DNA from: DASXKD01 sp963707905
Lineage (GTDB): Bacteria; Actinomycetota; Actinomycetes; Streptosporangiales; Streptosporangiaceae
Assembly: GCA_963707905.1 (NCBI GenBank)
Contig: CAVPSA010000028.1
Location: 1 to 64,000 of the forward strand
DNA: 64,000 nt
Direction: 5' to 3'
The first letter of the stretch is position 1. Each line of letters starts with the position of its first letter. Both the position numbers and the translations under genes were made by a program. A model generated the notes under the pieces. The model saw only the letters and a program-made list of their open reading frames with translations. It had not been told where the DNA came from and ran no database searches. Positions 32,562-41,543 of this stretch are shown here, one piece after another.

Positions 32562-33470
32562 TCATCCGCCCGCCGCCGGAACCGGAGCGGCCGGCCCGTC
32601 CGGTGCGGCGGTGGGAGCGAGCAGCAGCGCGAGAGTGGTGTCGTCGGCACTGCCGTCCACCGAGGCGCACTGGCCCGCCTGCAGCTGCAACTGGCTGGCT
32701 ACCAAGGACACCGGCCGGGCCGTGATGAGCCCGGCCAGTTCGGCGCTCACCACGCTTTCCCACACCTGCGCCACCTGGGCGTTGCTGTACCCGTCCGTGG
32801 CCAGCAGTGCCCCGAGCACGGCCGTGCCCGTCAGGTCGACCGCGGCGACGCGGAACGAATCGCCGGCGCCGCGCGAGCACAGGCTCGTGGTGTGCCGGCC
32901 GTCGAGCAGCGGGTCACCGGGCACCACCAGCAGCGCCGTACCGTCCGGGCGGATGCACACGATGTCGCCGTCTCCGATCTGCGCCAGCAGCAGCCGCTCC
33001 CCCATCCCGATGGCCACCAGCAGCGTCGTCCCGTAGGGAACGGTGGCGTCGTCGCCGCGGCGGAACGCGTCCTCGGCGCCGGTGAACGGCTCGGCGGCCA
33101 CATCGCGGAGTACCGCGTCACGCCACTGCGTGACGATGTCCGGTACCAGGAGGTGCCGCAGTTCCTCCGGTCCCGCAGGCAGCCCGCCCGGCCGGGCTGC
33201 GAGATCGGCGGCGGCCTGGCAGGCGATGGACACGGCCAGCTGCGCACCGCGGGCGCTGCGGAAGTGCCTGGCGTGCCCATGGCCGTCCGCGACCGCGGCA
33301 ACCATACCGCCGCCGAGCGGGCGGACCTCGGCCGCGTCCTGGTTGGGGAGGCCCGCCGCACGATGTGCCGCGCCGCGCTCGGTGGCCGTGACGGCCTGCC
33401 ACCGGCTGACGCGGCCGCCGCCGGCGGGGGGATCAGGATCCAGCGCGTCCATCATGGTCATGCCCGGCAT
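32562..33470 (-). CDS. PP2C-like protein phosphatase
   Basis: About 302 residues; several Met codons near the start make the exact N-terminus uncertain. GLPNQDAAEVRPLGGGMVAAVADGHGHARH carries the metal-binding Asp residues of PP2C enzymes, with LLLAQIGDGDIVCI, LLATDGYSNAQ and GSADDTTLALLL completing the set. It should remove phosphate from Ser/Thr, and lies upstream in the same direction as the FHA-PrsW gene, making a phosphothreonine signalling pair. No kinase is in the window. Confidence 0.82.
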   Translation of the reverse strand: MPGMTMMDALDPDPPAGGGRVSRWQAVTATERGAAHRAAGLPNQDAAEVRPLGGGMVAAVADGHGHARHFRSARGAQLAVSIACQAAADLAARPGGLPAGPEELRHLLVPDIVTQWRDAVLRDVAAEPFTGAEDAFRRGDDATVPYGTTLLVAIGMGERLLLAQIGDGDIVCIRPDGTALLVVPGDPLLDGRHTTSLCSRGAGDSFRVAAVDLTGTAVLGALLATDGYSNAQVAQVWESVVSAELAGLITARPVSLVASQLQLQAGQCASVDGSADDTTLALLLAPTAAPDGPAAPVPAAGG

Positions 33471-33702
33471 CTTCTCGCCATGCATCGAGCCGGAGCCGCT
33501 CCTGCGCCGGGCCGGTCACCTGCACCCCCTCTGGTAGTGGCGCACACCTTACCCGACCGGCGGCGGCCGCCGGGCCCGCTGCGCACCGCGGCCGTGCGGC
33601 CAGGCGGCAGGCAGCGTTGCCGCCGCCCGCCGCCTGGCACCTGCCCTGCCGGGGCATGCCCATAGATCATTCAGCCTGCTGCACAGCTCTGCGGGACACG
33701 CT

Positions 33703-35214
33703 TTAAGGCTCCGGATCTATCCCGTGCCAAGCCGGCACCTTCACCGTGCGGTGGCCGGGGGTGCCACCGAGGATGATCTTGCGAAGTGAGATGTCGTTAC
33801 TGGTGGTCGTCTCGTGCAGGACCTTCTCCGGGTTGGCGATCACCTCGATGTAGTAGGTGCCGTTCGGCACGTTGGTGATGTCGAAGTTCTGGCCCGCGAT
33901 CGACTGGATGTAGGTGTCGCCCCAGCCGACGGGCATCTGCTCGGCCACCCACAGCGCCGTCGGGCTGCCGCATGCTCCCTGCAGGCCCACCGAGTACGGC
34001 TGCCAGACCGCGTGCGGAAGCAGCAGGTCCACCGCGTCCGAGGGGGCGATGCAGAACCCCACCTTGTGGCTGCGCACCGCGACCGACTTGGCCGAGGTGA
34101 GCAGTTCGTACTTCGCGAACTGCTCGAAGTGCCAGTGGTTGTGGCCCTTCTTGCTGTCGAACCCCATCGTCCCGGCCCGGACCCGGCCGATGACCTTGCC
34201 GCCGCTCCAGAAGTACTGGTACGCCTTCATGACCGGCGTGGCGTGCGACCGGAACCCTTCGACGTCGAGCGGGCCGTTGCCGCCGACCCACACCGTGGCC
34301 CCGAAGTCCAGGAAGTCATGGGTCTGCTTGCGCGGATGGCTCACATTGATCGACCAGGCCGGCAGCGCCACCAGGTCAGGCAGCGCCGACGGCGGCGGGT
34401 TCTGCAGTGCCGGGACGCCGGCCGGGGGCCGCGGTAGTGCGTGCCCGCGCGGGCCGTTCGGCTGGCCCGGGATACAGCAGCCCGGGATCGGGCAGCATCG
34501 CGGGCCCTTGACCACGGTTACCTTGACCGTGGTCGTGGCGTCGCGGGCCGGGATGTGGAACAGCTTGGTGTATTCCGGGGTGATGGTGCCGGTGACCTGG
34601 TACACGCCCAGCGGGAGCTTGGTCTGGTGACCGAGGAAGTTGGACTCGGCCGGGTCGGCGGCCCAGCCCTTCTGCACCCCCCACACCATGCTCAGCGGAA
34701 ACGGGTCGGTGGGGCACTGCTGCGGGTACGGGCTGGTCTGCGGGCTGCCCGGGCCGGCCCGTTCCGGGTCGTAGGTGTCGGGGCAGAACGGGATCGTGTC
34801 CGCCGCGGCCACCTTGCCCGCGGAGTTCCGCACGGTCAGCTTGAGGAACTTGGTCAGGCCGTAGTTGAAGCCGTTGATCGTGCTCGCGGGCAGCGGCCGC
34901 CTTAAGGTGCCGCCCGAGGGCGGGTAGATGATCTGCGTGATCGTGACCGGCTTGGTGTAACTGGCCCGCTGCACGTCGAACCGCAGCGGCGACCCGGACA
35001 CCGTCACCCACATGCCCGGGTCGAGGTAGACCTGGCCACCGTAACTGTCCAGGGTGATACTGCGCTGGGCGGCGATCAGCCGGAGTTGCGGGCCGGCCGG
35101 CGCTGCGGCCCCGGCGGCTCCGGGTCCAGGCAGGCCGGGCACGGCGAGTACGGCGACGGCGAGGCCCGCCACCGCCAGAACGCATCGCTGTTGCTTCCAT
35201 CGCGGATGTCGCAT
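33703..35214 (-). CDS. secreted lysyl-oxidase-like protein
   Basis: 503 residues, signal peptide after ATG 35212-35214 (GGAGG just upstream). The N-terminal half is a beta-rich region with several Cys (ending RCCPIPGCCIPG). The C-terminal 200 residues resemble the lysyl-oxidase domain: SINVSHPRKQTHDFLDFGATVW, KKGHNHWHFEQFAKYEL with the copper-binding His cluster, GFCIAPSDAVDL and YIEVIANPEKVLHE. Bacterial members may oxidise surface amines or bind copper. Divergent from the phospholipase gene. Confidence 0.82.
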   Translation of the reverse strand: MRHPRWKQQRCVLAVAGLAVAVLAVPGLPGPGAAGAAAPAGPQLRLIAAQRSITLDSYGGQVYLDPGMWVTVSGSPLRFDVQRASYTKPVTITQIIYPPSGGTLRRPLPASTINGFNYGLTKFLKLTVRNSAGKVAAADTIPFCPDTYDPERAGPGSPQTSPYPQQCPTDPFPLSMVWGVQKGWAADPAESNFLGHQTKLPLGVYQVTGTITPEYTKLFHIPARDATTTVKVTVVKGPRCCPIPGCCIPGQPNGPRGHALPRPPAGVPALQNPPPSALPDLVALPAWSINVSHPRKQTHDFLDFGATVWVGGNGPLDVEGFRSHATPVMKAYQYFWSGGKVIGRVRAGTMGFDSKKGHNHWHFEQFAKYELLTSAKSVAVRSHKVGFCIAPSDAVDLLLPHAVWQPYSVGLQGACGSPTALWVAEQMPVGWGDTYIQSIAGQNFDITNVPNGTYYIEVIANPEKVLHETTTSNDISLRKIILGGTPGHRTVKVPAWHGIDPEP

Positions 35215-35468
35215 GTGGCCTCCAGGCGCCCGCGCGCCCGGTGCGCGCGGGCAACACCGAAGACGCCCCGGGGCGGTGCTGCGTTGCCTGCCCGCCGGGA
35301 ATTCCCGGCCTTCTGGGGATTTCCGGCCCCGGGCCTCCTGGCGCGTGGCCCCGGGTTCCCGCTCGGATTCCCCGCGTGTGAGCCGTCGTTCATCTCCCGG
35401 TCTTTCCCCCGCCCTCGCGGTCTGGCACGCTGCGGGAGATGGCACTGTCCCCGGGCCGGGAGGGCACC

Positions 35469-36923
35469 GTGAGCGACGAGCAGATCACCCCAGACGGCAG
35501 CCGCGATCCGGACCACGACGACGCTGGCCCGGGCCGGGGCGGGCCGAGCAGGCGGGGGCTGCTCAAGGCGGGGCTCGTTGCCGGTGCGGTGGCCGGGGCA
35601 GGCGGGTGGCGCCCGGCACCTGGAAACCGTGGGCGCCATCATCACCTGCGCAAGCCGAACTCACGGCCGTACCCGCACCTGCCCGCGGGCACCGACACGA
35701 TCCCGCAGATCGAGCACATCGTCGTGCTGATGATGGAGAACCACTCCTACGACAACCGGCTCGGCATGCTGAACCGCCACGGCGCCGACGGTTTCCGGCT
35801 CGGCCATGACGGCCTGCCCACCGCCACGAACCCTTACGCCAACGGTGACCTGCAGCACGCCTTCCGCATGCCGACCACCTGCCAGGTCAACGGCGAGCCC
35901 GCCCAGGACTGGCTGAACAGCCACCTGCAGTTCGACCACGGCCGCAATGACGGCTTCGTGGAATCGGGCAGCGGCCCGGTCTCGATGGGCTACTGGGAGC
36001 AGGCCGACCAGCCGTTCTACGACTCACTGGCGCAGGCGTTCCCGATCGCCGACCGCTACTTCTGCTCGGTGCTCGGCCAGACCTACCCCAACCGGCGCTA
36101 CCTGATGGGCGCGACGTCCATCGGGCAGGTGGATGACACATTTCCGAAGGAGAGCGACTACCCGGCGAACGGGACCATCTTCGACAAGCTCGATGCGCAA
36201 GGCATCACCTGGCGGGACTACTACACCACGCTGCCGACGACCCTGCTGTACCCGCAGCTTTACGTCAAGAACCACGGCACCAAGGTCATCCCGATCGCGC
36301 AGTTCTTCACCGACGCCGCGGCGGGCACGCTGCCCGGGTTCTGCCTGGTCGAACCGGACTACGGGAATCAGTCCGAGGAGAACCCGCAGAACATCGCGGC
36401 CGGGGAGCAGTTCGCCGCGCAGGTTGTCAACGCGGTGATATCCGGCCCCGGCTGGCCGAAGACGCTGCTGATCTGGAACTACGACGAGCACGGCGGCTAC
36501 TACGACCACGTGCCGCCGCCGCCCGCGATCGCGCCCGACAACATTCCGCCCGCCGTGCCGGCCGGCCAGTCCGTCTACAACGGGTTCAGGCAGTACGGCT
36601 TCCGGGTGCCGTGTGCGGTGGTCTCACCCTGGTCCCGCCCGCATTACGTGTCCCACCGGGTGTTCGACCACACCAGCATCTGCGCGCTGGTGGCGGCGAA
36701 GTGGAACCTGCCGGCCCTGACCTACCGGGATGCCAACGCCAACAACATGCTGGACATGCTGGACCTGCGGCACCCGGCGTTCCTGGCCCCACCGGCGCTC
36801 GCCCAGCCGCTGCTCGACACCGACCCGGGCGCGCTTGCCTGCAACACCTCCGGGCCAGGCACCATCCCGCCGCCGGGCTCGGTGACCCCGCCGCACCATC
36901 ACCGCGCGGCGCACCGTCGCTAG
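35469..36923 (+). CDS. phosphoesterase/phospholipase C-like enzyme, Tat signal
   Basis: 484 residues from GTG 35469 (GGGAGGG six bases upstream; ATG 35439 has no usable site). SRRGLLKAGLVAGAVAGAGG is a twin-arginine signal. The phosphoesterase (PF04185-type) domain shows IEHIVVLMMENHSYDN with the catalytic Glu-Asn, FCSVLGQTYPNRRYLMGATS, IWNYDEHGGYYDHVPPP and RVFDHTSICALVAAKWNLP. Related to bacterial non-haemolytic phospholipases C and acid phosphatase A. Confidence 0.88.
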   Translation: MSDEQITPDGSRDPDHDDAGPGRGGPSRRGLLKAGLVAGAVAGAGGWRPAPGNRGRHHHLRKPNSRPYPHLPAGTDTIPQIEHIVVLMMENHSYDNRLGMLNRHGADGFRLGHDGLPTATNPYANGDLQHAFRMPTTCQVNGEPAQDWLNSHLQFDHGRNDGFVESGSGPVSMGYWEQADQPFYDSLAQAFPIADRYFCSVLGQTYPNRRYLMGATSIGQVDDTFPKESDYPANGTIFDKLDAQGITWRDYYTTLPTTLLYPQLYVKNHGTKVIPIAQFFTDAAAGTLPGFCLVEPDYGNQSEENPQNIAAGEQFAAQVVNAVISGPGWPKTLLIWNYDEHGGYYDHVPPPPAIAPDNIPPAVPAGQSVYNGFRQYGFRVPCAVVSPWSRPHYVSHRVFDHTSICALVAAKWNLPALTYRDANANNMLDMLDLRHPAFLAPPALAQPLLDTDPGALACNTSGPGTIPPPGSVTPPHHHRAAHRR

Positions 36924-36932
36924 CATTGGCGT

Positions 36933-37775
36933 ATGACGGGACGCGCGGAGATCGGGCGGTTCGGGATCTGGCGCAGCGCGAGCCTGGTGACGCCGCAGAT
37001 CGCCGTCGGCGTGGAGCGGCTCGGCTTCGGCGTGCTGTGGCTCGGCAGCTCACCTGACGGGGACCTGGCCCAGGCCGAAGCCCTGCTGGATGCGACTACC
37101 ACGCTGACGCTGGCGACCAGCATCGTGAACATGTGGAAGGACCCGGCCGGGCTGGTGGCGCGGTCGTACGCCCGGGTGCAGCAGCGCCACCCCGGCCGGT
37201 TCCTGCTGGGCGTGGGCGCGGGCCACCGCGAGGCAACGCAGCAATACGCCAGGCCGTACGAAACCCTGGCCCGCTATGTGGCGGAACTCGCGGCCGGCGG
37301 CGTCCCGCGGGATGGCGTGGTGCTGGCCGCCCTGGGCCCGCGCGTGCTCCGCCTCGCCGGGGACCGGACCGCCGGCGCGATCCCCTACCTGGTGCCGCCC
37401 GAGCACACCGCCCAGGCACGTGCCCTGCTCGGCCCCGGGCCGCTGCTAGCGCCGGAGCACAAGGTGGTGCTGGACACCGACCCGGCCCGGGCCAGGGCGC
37501 TCGGCCGGAGCCGGGTGCGCACCCCTTATCTCGGGCTGGTCAACTACACGGCCAACCTGCGCCGCCTGGGCTGGGCCGAGGAAGACCTGAGCGGCGGCGG
37601 CAGCGATGCACTGATCGACGCGCTGGTCGCGCACGGCAGCCCGGCCGAGGTCGCCGCGCAACTCGCCCGCCACCTCGACGCCGGCGCGGACCACGTCTGC
37701 CTCCAGCTCATCACCGAAGATGGCGCCGACCCGCTGCCTGGTTACGCCCGGCTCGCGCCAGCCCTGGGACTGTGA
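36933..37775 (+). CDS. LLM-class F420-dependent oxidoreductase
   Basis: 280 residues. ERLGFGVLWLGSSPDGD, ATTTLTLATSIVNMWKDP and RHPGRFLLGVGAGH are the beta/alpha barrel signatures of luciferase-like F420 enzymes (TIGR03620-like group). The reaction is unknown. ATG 36933 lies 9 bases after the phospholipase stop, so cotranscription is likely. Confidence 0.85.
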   Translation: MTGRAEIGRFGIWRSASLVTPQIAVGVERLGFGVLWLGSSPDGDLAQAEALLDATTTLTLATSIVNMWKDPAGLVARSYARVQQRHPGRFLLGVGAGHREATQQYARPYETLARYVAELAAGGVPRDGVVLAALGPRVLRLAGDRTAGAIPYLVPPEHTAQARALLGPGPLLAPEHKVVLDTDPARARALGRSRVRTPYLGLVNYTANLRRLGWAEEDLSGGGSDALIDALVAHGSPAEVAAQLARHLDAGADHVCLQLITEDGADPLPGYARLAPALGL

Positions 37776-37787
37776 TGCCTGACCCGG

Positions 37788-38750
37788 TCAGCCGAGCGCC
37801 GTAGCCAGCGGCCCGGCGAACGCGATGACCAGCCCGGGCACCGCAGCCAGCAGGAACGTCACGAGGGCCAGCGCCACGCCGTAGCGGGCATGACGGCCGC
37901 GCCGGGGCGGGTCGAGCAGCCGGTGCACCCGCGCGGTGACCGCGCCGGACGTGATCGCGAGCGCGGAAGCCGGGACGGCCGCGCCGGTGCCCATCGCCAG
38001 CAGGGCCGCGACGAGGGCGGGCCGGCCGGACCGGCGGGCGGCGGCGTCATCGGCGCACAGTTCGGCATGCCGGGCCACCTCGGCGGGCCCGCGGGTGAAC
38101 ACCGGCACGCCGGGGAAGCTGGCGGCCAGGCCCCGGCTCAGCGAGATGAGCAGATGATGCCGCCCGGCCAGGTGCGCCCGCTCGTGCGCGAGAACGGCGC
38201 CGAGCTGGGCGCGGTCGAGCACGGCGAGGGCACCGCTGGTGAGCACGATGGCCGCGGGCCGGCCGGGCACACAGTAGGCGGCCGGCCGCGGGGCATCGAG
38301 CACCACCGTGGCTCCTGCGCTGTCCCCCTTCACTGGCAGCCGCCGGCCGGTGATCCTGGCCGCCTCTGCGTGTGCCCGGGTGCGCTGCCCGGCCCTTCGC
38401 ATGGCGCGGCCGTACCGCCATGCCAGCATGCCGGCGGTCAGTGTGGCCGCGGCCGCCGCGGCGCCCAGCGGCACCTCGAAGACCGCGCCGCGGTACACCA
38501 CCGGGGTGCACGCCCGGCCAGCGACCGAGCGGCAGACCGCCTCGGCAAGCCGGGGCCAGCCCGCGATAGCCGCACCGGCCAGCAGCGCCACCGCCGCCCC
38601 GGCGCTGGCCAGCACGCTGGCCATCGCGGTCAGCCAGGCGCCCAGCCCGAGCCGGGCGCTGATCCCGTGCCTGGTGAGCCGGGACAGCAGCACCGGCACC
38701 GACCACGCCACGGCCAGCGTGTAGCCGAAGACCAGCAGGGCCCCGGTCAA
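37788..38750 (-). CDS. M56/BlaR1-like membrane metallopeptidase
   Basis: 320 residues with several membrane spans and the zinc motif VLAHERAHLAGRHH (HExxH) on a cytoplasmic loop, plus HAELCADDAAARRSG with the third ligand region. There is no C-terminal penicillin-sensing domain, as in many actinobacterial M56 proteins. TTG start (38748-38750) overlaps the BlaI stop, so it is coupled to the repressor it probably cleaves. Confidence 0.85.
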   Translation of the reverse strand: MTGALLVFGYTLAVAWSVPVLLSRLTRHGISARLGLGAWLTAMASVLASAGAAVALLAGAAIAGWPRLAEAVCRSVAGRACTPVVYRGAVFEVPLGAAAAAATLTAGMLAWRYGRAMRRAGQRTRAHAEAARITGRRLPVKGDSAGATVVLDAPRPAAYCVPGRPAAIVLTSGALAVLDRAQLGAVLAHERAHLAGRHHLLISLSRGLAASFPGVPVFTRGPAEVARHAELCADDAAARRSGRPALVAALLAMGTGAAVPASALAITSGAVTARVHRLLDPPRRGRHARYGVALALVTFLLAAVPGLVIAFAGPLATALG

Positions 38751-39115
38751 CTGGAGCGCCCGCCGGTCAGCCGGCCCACCACGGTGCGCAGCACCTCGGA
38801 CTCGGCGCCGCCCATCTGGGCGACGAAGTGGCTGAGCACCGCCTCGGTGTCGCCGCCGCCGTCGAGCGCCTCACGCATCAGCCGGGCGCTGTACTGCTCG
38901 CGGCTCGCGGTGGCGGTGTACCGGTAGGCCTTGCCGTCCTTCTCCCGGGCGAGCCAGCCCTTACGGTGCAGGTTGTCCATGGTGCTCATCACCGTGGTGT
39001 ACGCGATCGGCCGCTCGTGCCGCAGTTCGTCGTACAGTTCGCGCACGGTCACCGGGCTGCCGTGATCCCACACCATGTGCATGATCACCGACTCCAGGTC
39101 GCCAAACCCGCGCAT
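38747..39115 (-). CDS. BlaI/MecI-family transcriptional repressor
   Basis: 122 residues: FGDLESVIMHMVWDHGSPVTVRELYDEL and YTTVMSTMDNLHRKGWLAREKDGKAYRYTA make the winged helix, then a dimerisation helix pair. BlaI homologues repress their own operon until cleaved by the M56 partner. A perfect palindrome 62 bp upstream of the ATG is the expected operator. Confidence 0.9.
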   Translation of the reverse strand: MRGFGDLESVIMHMVWDHGSPVTVRELYDELRHERPIAYTTVMSTMDNLHRKGWLAREKDGKAYRYTATASREQYSARLMREALDGGGDTEAVLSHFVAQMGGAESEVLRTVVGRLTGGRSS

Positions 39116-39176
39116 ACTGCCTCCCGCGCCGCGGCTGCCAGCCTAGGCGACCGCGCTAGGCACTCTTGGCACCATG

Positions 39177-39202
39177 CTACTGTCTACGTACGTAGACAGT
39201 AG
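39177..39202. promoter_or_regulatory. BlaI operator, perfect 26-bp palindrome
   Basis: The half-site CTACTGTCTACGT is followed directly by its exact reverse complement. It contains the CTAC...GTAG symmetry of BlaI/MecI operators and lies between blaI-type (start 39115, minus) and the His-rich membrane protein (start 39277, plus), so one site may control both directions. Confidence 0.8.
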
Positions 39203-39276
39203 ATAGCGGGGCTTCCGTGCACGCGGCCGCGCGGTGCCCAGCCACCAGCCGGTGGCCCGACCTGGGGAACGGTGCC

Positions 39277-40071
39277 GTGTCCAAGGGCAGCAGGAACAGC
39301 CAGCAGCAGGCCCGCGAGAAGATCGCGCAGGCCAGGGCCGCCGAAGCTCAGCGCAAGCGGAAACAGCGCTGGCTGGCCATTGCCGGCGGGGCGGTGATTG
39401 TGGTCGCCGCCGCCGTCGGCATCACGATCGCGGTCACCTCGGGCGGCTCCTCCAGCAGCAGCACCGGGACCGGCAGCACGCCCGCGCTGAAGCTCGCCGC
39501 GCTGAGCACGCTGGGCAGCACGCTCAAGCCAGCGCCGCCTTCGGGCCCGACCGGGCCAGAGGGCGTGCCCATCCCCAGCGCTCCCCCGCTGACCGGCACC
39601 GCCACCAAGGCCACCGGCCAGAACGTGGACGGTATCGGCTGCAACACCAGCGAGCAGACCATTTTCCACATCCACGCGCACCTGACCCTGTTCGTGAACG
39701 GCTCGCCCCGCCAGGTCCCGGCCGGCATCGGGATACCTGGCGCGACCAGCCAGAACACTCCGCAGGGCGAGTTCATCAGCAACGGGAAATGCTTCTACTG
39801 GCTGCACACCCACGCCGCCGACGGCATCGTGCACATCGAGTCGCCGGTGCATCGCACCTACACGCTGGGGAACTTCTTCGACGAGTGGGGCCAGCCGCTC
39901 GGCCCGGACCAGGTCGGACCGGAAAAGGGCCACGTCACGGTGCTCTACAACGGCAAGGTGTACCGGGGCAACCCGCGCGACATCCCGCTCAACGCGCACG
40001 CCCAGATCCAGCTCGAGGTGGGCACCCCGCTGATCGCCCCGGAGTCGATCACCTGGCCGAGCGGCCTGTAG
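39277..40071 (+). CDS. membrane-anchored His-rich conserved protein
   Basis: 264 residues from GTG 39277 (GGGGAA upstream). A charged Gln/Lys/Arg-rich N-terminus and a membrane span (WLAIAGGAVIVVAAAVGITI) precede a Ser-rich linker and a domain with TIFHIHAHLTLFVNG, CFYWLHTHAADGIVHIE and GNFFDEWGQPLG. The clustered histidines suggest a metal site outside the membrane. I know the motif pattern from conserved hypothetical proteins but not a function. Shares the BlaI palindrome. Confidence 0.7.
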   Translation: MSKGSRNSQQQAREKIAQARAAEAQRKRKQRWLAIAGGAVIVVAAAVGITIAVTSGGSSSSSTGTGSTPALKLAALSTLGSTLKPAPPSGPTGPEGVPIPSAPPLTGTATKATGQNVDGIGCNTSEQTIFHIHAHLTLFVNGSPRQVPAGIGIPGATSQNTPQGEFISNGKCFYWLHTHAADGIVHIESPVHRTYTLGNFFDEWGQPLGPDQVGPEKGHVTVLYNGKVYRGNPRDIPLNAHAQIQLEVGTPLIAPESITWPSGL

Positions 40072-40112
40072 CCGGCCCCCGGGCAGTCATGGTGCCCTCA
40101 TAAGCTGGGCAG

Positions 40113-40838
40113 ATGCCTTGGGGGATCGAGCCACAGCGCCGGCCGGCCGCGCGCTCGCTGCTGCCCCCGGGCACGCACCGCCCGGCTGCCCTGCTGGTGG
40201 CCGGGTGCGTGGTGGTGACGACCTGTCTCGCGCTGGCGTTCGGCCACCAGGCACGCGCCGACCGGCTGGACGCGGCCGTGGACGCCCGCATCAAGGGTGC
40301 TCTGGGCAGCTACCAGGGGGCGCTGCACCTGCTCACCCTGCTGGGCGGCCTGCTCTCGGTGGCCGCGCTGACGGCTGCGCTGGTGCTGGCCTGCCTGGTG
40401 ACGCGCTGGTGGCGCGGAGCCGCGCTGGCGGGCGTGGCCGTGCCCGCGGCGGTGGCGCTGACCGAGTTCGTGCTCAAGCCCCTCGTCGGGCGGAGCATCC
40501 GCGGCTACCCCAGCTTCCCCAGCGGGCATGCCACCGCCATGTTCGCGCTCGCCGCCACCTGCGCGGTGCTGCTCGCCAACCCGCCGCGCCCGCGGCTGTC
40601 CCGCGCCGGGCGGCTGCTGCTTGTGGCCGGCGCCGTGCTCGTCGCGGCCGTGGTGGCCGTCGGCATGGTGGCGCTGGGCTTCCACTACTTCACCGACATC
40701 GTGGCCGGGATGGCCGTCGGCACCGGGACGGTGCTGCTGACCGCGCTCCTCATCGACCGGGTGCGACCGGCTGCCCGGGCCCCGCACGGCACGGCCGGCG
40801 CGGGCACGGCAGCGCTGAGCGCCGGTCGTTTACCGTGA
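40113..40838 (+). CDS. PAP2-superfamily phosphatase
   Basis: 241 residues, about six membrane spans. The three PAP2 motifs are present: KPLVGRSIRG, YPSFPSGHATA and ALGFHYFTDIVAG, giving the phosphate-binding Lys/Arg, Ser-Gly-His and His-Asp active site. Probable lipid or undecaprenyl-pyrophosphate phosphatase; starts 41 bp after the His-rich protein and may share its transcript. Confidence 0.87.
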   Translation: MPWGIEPQRRPAARSLLPPGTHRPAALLVAGCVVVTTCLALAFGHQARADRLDAAVDARIKGALGSYQGALHLLTLLGGLLSVAALTAALVLACLVTRWWRGAALAGVAVPAAVALTEFVLKPLVGRSIRGYPSFPSGHATAMFALAATCAVLLANPPRPRLSRAGRLLLVAGAVLVAAVVAVGMVALGFHYFTDIVAGMAVGTGTVLLTALLIDRVRPAARAPHGTAGAGTAALSAGRLP

Positions 40839-40859
40839 CAGTGGCGGGCAGTACTAGCC

Positions 40860-40930
40860 GGCCCCACCACCCCGCCCAAACCGGCCCCACCACCCCGCCC
40901 AAACCAGCCGGCCCCACCACCCCGCCCAAA
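40860..40930. repeat. three exact 21-bp direct repeats
   Basis: GGCCCCACCACCCCGCCCAA plus A occurs at 40860-40880, 40883-40903 and 40910-40930, spaced 2 and 6 bases apart. On the other strand each is a G-rich tract (GGGCGGGGTGGTGGGG) able to form a quadruplex. They lie 56 bp before the ECF sigma gene. Confidence 0.9.
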
Positions 40931-40985
40931 AAGAATTCTCGCCACTGGCGCGAACCGGTTGCCGCCAGAACGCAATAGAGAAGCG

Positions 40986-41543
40986 ATGGACGACGATGCG
41001 CTGATCGCTGCCGTGGCTCGGCATGACGACACCGCGCTGCGCGAGCTGTTTTCCCGGCATGCGCCGTGGCTGGCCGCCCGGCTGCGTGCCGTGCTGCCCG
41101 CCGCCGAGGTCGAGGACGTGCTGCAGGAGACCTTCCTCGCGGTCTGGCGCGGCGCGGCTGGTTACCGGCCAGCGGGCTCGGCGGGCGGCTGGCTCTGGGG
41201 CATCGCCCGCCGCCAGGCGGCGATGTGGCTGCGCCGCCGCGGGCCCGCCGCACTGCTGCTGCCCGCCGTGCTCGCCGGCGACGGCCGGCATCCGGGCGAC
41301 CCGGCGGAAGCGGCCCTGTCCAGGGCCGAGCTGGCCGAGGCGGTCAGCGCCCTGGGCCCGGAGGGCGGCCCGGCGCGTGAGACCTGGCGGCTGATGTACG
41401 TCGAAGACAAGAGCGTGGCCGAGGTGGCGGAGCTGATGGGCGTGCCGGCGGGCACGGTGAAGAGCCGGGCGCACCGGGCCCGGCGGCTCATGCGCGCGGC
41501 CCTGCGGCACCACGAACCGGTGCGCGAGGGAGGCGGGCGATGA
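40986..41543 (+). CDS. ECF sigma factor
   Basis: 185 residues: DDTALRELFSRHAPWLAARL, VEDVLQETFLAVWRGA and GWLWGIARRQAAMWLRR (region 2), and LMYVEDKSVAEVAELMGVPAGTVKSRAHRARR (region 4). ATG 40986 with a weak GAGAAG site. The stop overlaps the next start, placing it first in an operon with a membrane protein and ABC transporter. Confidence 0.88.
   Translation: MDDDALIAAVARHDDTALRELFSRHAPWLAARLRAVLPAAEVEDVLQETFLAVWRGAAGYRPAGSAGGWLWGIARRQAAMWLRRRGPAALLLPAVLAGDGRHPGDPAEAALSRAELAEAVSALGPEGGPARETWRLMYVEDKSVAEVAELMGVPAGTVKSRAHRARRLMRAALRHHEPVREGGGR

Noticed and set aside
40860..40930. Possible CRISPR or origin iterons
   Set aside because: Only three copies with 2- and 6-base gaps and no replication gene; kept as a promoter-proximal repeat.
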